From assembly GCA_025360285.1 (NCBI GenBank), contig JANYCM010000241.1, positions 1 to 17,587 on the forward strand: a stretch of 17,587 bases of DNA. The letters are read 5' to 3'. Every line of letters starts with the position of its first letter. Within the stretch, counting starts at the first letter, position 1. Shown here one piece after another: positions 15,320-17,587 of this stretch. Made by a program: the position numbers and the translations under genes. This DNA comes from Sphingomonadales bacterium (lineage in GTDB: Bacteria > Pseudomonadota > Alphaproteobacteria > Sphingomonadales > Sphingomonadaceae). The notes beneath the pieces were generated by a model. The model worked only from the letters and a program-made list of their open reading frames with translations, did no database searches and had not been told where the DNA came from.

Positions 15320-15362
15320 CGGCCGGCGCTATCGCCGGCCGCGCGGCGCAGTGAGGCGCCGC
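15320..15362 (+). terminator. tandem hairpins after typA, possible terminator without U tail
   Basis: CGGCCGGCG/CGCCGGCCG with loop CTAT (15320-15341) is a perfect nine-pair stem two bases after the typA stop. A second stem GCGGCGC/GCGCCGC with loop AGTGAG follows at 15343-15362. Neither is followed by a T run, so intrinsic termination is uncertain. They may act with Rho or as 3' stabilisers. The rest of the gap to folE holds only the inverted repeat listed next. Confidence 0.5.
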
Positions 15363-15424
15363 CCGCAGCGCACCATCCCGCCTGATGCGCTGCGACATTT
15401 GCGCCGTTGCGAAATGCCGCCGCC

Positions 15425-15461
15425 ATCCCCAAGTCAGCGCCAGACAAAATGGCTTGGGGAT
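15425..15461 (+). promoter_or_regulatory. inverted repeat over the folE ribosome binding site
   Basis: ATCCCCAAG (15425-15433) and CTTGGGGAT (15453-15461) are perfect nine-base complements 19 bases apart. The right arm contains GGGGA (15456-15460), the best candidate ribosome site, nine bases before the folE ATG at 15470. In RNA the stem would hide the ribosome site; in DNA it would be a palindromic operator. It does not match any riboswitch I can recognise. Confidence 0.5.
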
Positions 15462-15469
15462 AGCGTCAG

Positions 15470-16084
15470 ATGGACGATGATGACTATGGCAGCGGCCATC
15501 CGGCGCCGCATATCGAACCGATTCCACAAAGCCAGGCCGAAGACGCGGTTCGCACGCTGATCCGCTGGGCCGGCGATGACCCGGATCGCGAAGGCCTGCT
15601 GGAAACCCCGGCGCGGGTCGCACGTGCCTATCGCGAATATTTCCGCGGCTATCAGGAAGACCCCGGCGTCCATCTGTCGAAGACCTTCGGCGAGGTCGGC
15701 GGCTATGACGAGATCGTCATCCTGCGCGATATTCCGTTCCAATCGCACTGCGAACATCATATGGCGCCGATCATCGGCAAGGCCCATATCGCCTATCTGC
15801 CCAACAAGCGCGTTGTCGGAATCTCCAAGCTTGCCAGGGTGTTGCAGGGTTTTTCCAAGCGCATGCAGGTCCAGGAACGGCTGACCGCCGAAGTCGCCGA
15901 CTGCATCCAGAAGCATCTCGATCCGGTCGGCGTGGCGGTGGTCATCGAAGCGACCCACGCCTGCATGTCGGCGCGCGGGGTGATGACATCGGGGGTGGTG
16001 ATGACCACCAGCCGGATGATGGGGGTGTTCCGCGACGATGATCGCAGCCGCAAGGAAGTGCTCAGCCTGATGGGCAAGGGGTAA
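15470..16084 (+). CDS. folE: GTP cyclohydrolase I FolE
   Basis: FolE converts GTP to 7,8-dihydroneopterin triphosphate, the first step of tetrahydrofolate synthesis, and also feeds queuosine-type deazapurines. At 204 residues it has the usual length for the type IA (zinc) enzyme. The zinc and active-site set is visible: Cys94 and His97 within QSHCEHHMAP (91-100), and Cys165 in HACMSARGV (163-171). DDPDREGLLETPARVARAY (37-55), HIAYLPNKRVVGISKLAR (106-123) and the run from QGFSKRMQVQERLT are family signatures, and the C-terminal SLMG is typical. The acidic N-terminus MDDDDYGSG is variable in the family. Its ribosome site lies in an inverted repeat, suggesting leader-level control. The neighbouring genes are not folate genes. 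Confidence 0.98.
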   Translation: MDDDDYGSGHPAPHIEPIPQSQAEDAVRTLIRWAGDDPDREGLLETPARVARAYREYFRGYQEDPGVHLSKTFGEVGGYDEIVILRDIPFQSHCEHHMAPIIGKAHIAYLPNKRVVGISKLARVLQGFSKRMQVQERLTAEVADCIQKHLDPVGVAVVIEATHACMSARGVMTSGVVMTTSRMMGVFRDDDRSRKEVLSLMGKG

Positions 16085-16088
16085 AGGC

Positions 16089-16117
16089 TTAACATTCGCA
16101 AGCACCTCGCCTATAGA
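16089..16117 (+). promoter_or_regulatory. promoter of the PuuD-like gene
   Basis: TTAACA (16089-16094) and TATAGA (16112-16117) are separated by exactly 17 bases. They start five bases after the folE stop and lie in a locally AT-rich stretch. This matches five and four consensus positions and is the best sigma-70-type promoter in the window. It leaves a leader of about 26 bases before the ATG at 16150. Confidence 0.65.
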
Positions 16118-16149
16118 TAAACAGGCAAAATTCAGGGGTCGAAACGGAC

Positions 16150-16731
16150 ATGGCGAATATCTTGGGCAATCTTAACCGGTCGCTGCTGCTGGGCGGGGTC
16201 CTCCTCATTCTGGCGATCGTGATTCTGAACGGCAATGCGCTCGATCTCGCCTGGTTCAACGCCTTTCTGCGCTTCTCGCATGCGCTGGTTGGCGTCGTGT
16301 GGATCGGCCTGTTGTATTACTTCAACCTGGTGCAGATCCCCACCATGCCCAAGGTGCCTGCCGAACTTAAACCCGGCGTTTCCAGGTACATAGCGCCAGA
16401 AGCGCTGTTCTGGTTCCGCTGGGCCGCCATCGCCACGCTGGTTATCGGCCTTGCCATTGCCGGGGCGCCGCAGCAGAATTACCTGATTCAGGCGCTGACC
16501 TTCCAGGAAGGTTTCCGCAACATCGGCACCGGCATGTGGCTGGGCATCATCATGGCTGCCAACGTCTGGATGTTCATCTGGCCGAACCAGAAAATCGCCC
16601 TGGGGATTGTCGATGCCGATGCCGATGCCAAGGCAAAGGCCGCCAAGACCGCCATGTTGTTCAGCCGCACGAACTTCGTGCTCAGCTTCCCGATGCTCTA
16701 TTGCATGGTTACCCGCGGCGTCCTCGGCTAA
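16150..16731 (+). CDS. PuuD-type (urate oxidase N-terminal domain) membrane protein, stand-alone
   Basis: This is a 193-residue integral membrane protein resembling the N-terminal membrane domain of urate hydroxylase PuuD (Urate_ox_N). The diagnostic part is FSHALVGVVWIGLLYYFNLVQIPTM (about 43-67, with His44). It is followed by ALFWFRWAAIATLVIGLAIAG and GMWLGIIMAANVWMFIWPNQKIALG. About five helices are visible (12-28, 42-60, 86-105, 125-145, 170-190). Full PuuD proteins carry a C-terminal cytochrome c domain. Here there is no CXXCH and the protein ends at FPMLYCMVTRGVLG, so the domain stands alone. A short GATGCC triplicate (16612-16629) encodes DADADA before the last helix. It has its own promoter and terminator, so it is monocistronic. 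Urate oxidation is not demonstrated; no purine genes are nearby. Confidence 0.8.
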   Translation: MANILGNLNRSLLLGGVLLILAIVILNGNALDLAWFNAFLRFSHALVGVVWIGLLYYFNLVQIPTMPKVPAELKPGVSRYIAPEALFWFRWAAIATLVIGLAIAGAPQQNYLIQALTFQEGFRNIGTGMWLGIIMAANVWMFIWPNQKIALGIVDADADAKAKAAKTAMLFSRTNFVLSFPMLYCMVTRGVLG

Positions 16732-16739
16732 GGGGGAAA

Positions 16740-16762
16740 ACCCGGATTTTCCGGGTGTTTTT
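16740..16762 (+). terminator. intrinsic terminator of the PuuD-like gene
   Basis: ACCCGGA (16740-16746), loop TTT (16747-16749) and TCCGGGT (16750-16756) form a perfect seven-pair hairpin followed by GTTTTT. It starts eight bases after the stop codon and has a tail in the rightward direction, so it should end the monocistronic transcript before dgoK. Confidence 0.85.
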
Positions 16763-16823
16763 CGGGTAGTCCGGCCGGTCGCGGCGGTATCGTGGCCGGT
16801 CCGCCACCGGGTATCCGGGTAGT
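16763..16823 (+). repeat. nested direct repeats upstream of dgoK
   Basis: CGGGTAGT occurs at 16763-16770 and 16816-16823. Between them GGCCGGTC (16773-16780 and 16794-16801) is each time followed by GGTATC (16786-16791 and 16810-16815). The GGCCGGTC starts are 21 bases apart, about two helical turns. The pattern lies 39-99 bases before dgoK and may be an operator or an old small duplication. Confidence 0.4.
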
Positions 16824-16861
16824 GCCACGGGGGATTTCAGGGTCGTTTGCGAAAGATACCC

Positions 16862-17587
16862 GTGTCGCCACCCCCAAAACCCGCGCTCATTGCCGTCGAT
16901 TGGGGCACGACAAACCGCCGCCGCTTCGCGCTCGCCGCCGATGGCGCGATCATCGCGCAGACTAGCGATGATCGCGGCATCCTGGCCGTTACCGACTTCC
17001 CCGCCGAAATCGCCGCGCTGCGGGCCGGCGCGGCCGGCGTGCCGCTGCTGCTCGCCGGCATGGTCGGTTCCAACCGCGGCTGGCGGGATGTGCCCTATGT
17101 CACCGCCCCCGCCGGCCTCGCCGCCATCGCCGCCGGCATCGTCACCGCTGGCCCCGGCACCCGCATCATCCCCGGCGTGCTGTGCGATAACACCACCGAT
17201 CCCGACATCATGCGCGGCGAGGAAACCCAGATCATCGGCGCCCTCGCCACCGACCAGATTACCGACGTCCTGATCTGCCTGCCCGGCACCCACACCAAAT
17301 GGGTGCATGTCGAGGCCGGCCGCATCACCCGCTTCCGCACCATCATGACCGGCGACATTTTTGCAGCGCTCAGCCACCGCTCCATCCTCAGTGACCTGCT
17401 CAGCGCTCCCCCCGGCGTCGGCGCGGCGTTCCGGGATGGTGTGGCCCACAGCCTGGCCAGTGATGATCTGCCCGCCGCGCTGTTCGGCACCCGCGCCCGC
17501 GTTGTCACCGGCCGGCTGGCGGCGGCCGATGCCGCGGCGCGCATTTCCGGCCTGCTGATCGGTGCCGATATCCGCATCGGGCTGGGG
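16862..17587 (+). CDS. dgoK: 2-keto-3-deoxygalactonokinase DgoK, partial
   Basis: DgoK phosphorylates 2-keto-3-deoxygalactonate with ATP to the 6-phosphate, a step in galactonate (De Ley-Doudoroff) catabolism in the cytoplasm. The frame starts at GTG 16862 (SPPPKPALIAVDWGTTNRR) and stays open for 242 codons to the right edge. Known homologues have about 290-300 residues, so some 50 are missing. Signatures are the phosphate-binding IAVDWGTTN near the start, GMVGSNRGWRDVPYV, PGVLCDNTTDPDIMRGEETQ, ICLPGTHTKWVHV and FRTIMTGDIFAAL. The start is chosen because it gives the short N-terminus usual for the family; no clear Shine-Dalgarno sequence precedes it. A terminator upstream shows it begins a new unit, probably with other galactonate genes to the right. 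Confidence 0.92.
   Translation, partial: MSPPPKPALIAVDWGTTNRRRFALAADGAIIAQTSDDRGILAVTDFPAEIAALRAGAAGVPLLLAGMVGSNRGWRDVPYVTAPAGLAAIAAGIVTAGPGTRIIPGVLCDNTTDPDIMRGEETQIIGALATDQITDVLICLPGTHTKWVHVEAGRITRFRTIMTGDIFAALSHRSILSDLLSAPPGVGAAFRDGVAHSLASDDLPAALFGTRARVVTGRLAAADAAARISGLLIGADIRIGLG

Overview
This is a high-GC chromosomal window that reads as ordinary alphaproteobacterial DNA. The gene content and order (RodZ-like protein, CpoB/YbgF, TilS and FtsH in a row) and the protein style suggest a sphingomonad-type bacterium (order Sphingomonadales). That assignment is inference from gene order and family resemblance; there is no rRNA marker. I see no insertion sequence, phage gene, CRISPR array or tRNA.

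Left block (1-4412), drug export. A divergent pair of units shares a 186-base control region (2337-2522). Leftward run an RND membrane-fusion lipoprotein (1110-2336) and, one base later, the MexF/AcrB-type inner-membrane pump (from 1108, cut by the window edge). Rightward run a MarR-family regulator (2523-3026) and a 12-helix MFS exporter (3072-4412). The regulator probably controls both exporters.

Second block (4533-7240), secreted hydrolases. An M28-family zinc peptidase is split into two reading frames by an apparent one-base deletion near 5308-5311. It is followed at 39 bases by an exported alpha/beta-hydrolase (esterase) with GHSLGG and a C-terminal histidine. A 215-base AT-richer gap (7241-7455) follows, then a leftward seven-helix membrane protein of unknown function (7456-8223).

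Central block (8280-13262), leftward envelope and housekeeping genes in transcription order: rodZ-like, cpoB, tilS, ftsH. RodZ-like and cpoB overlap by four bases, cpoB and tilS are 7 bases apart, and ftsH follows after 114 bases with its own candidate heat-shock-like promoter. A convincing intrinsic terminator and three more hairpins lie after ftsH.

Right block (13482-17587), rightward: the translational GTPase TypA/BipA, GTP cyclohydrolase I (FolE) with an inverted repeat over its ribosome binding site, a stand-alone PuuD-type (urate oxidase N-terminal) membrane protein with a good promoter and a textbook terminator, and the start of a 2-keto-3-deoxygalactonokinase (DgoK) that runs off the right edge.

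I did not find a clearly new multi-gene system. The most useful leads are the broken peptidase gene, the folE leader hairpin, the structured 7241-7455 gap, the hairpin cluster after ftsH, and candidate operator repeats upstream of the MarR gene and of dgoK.
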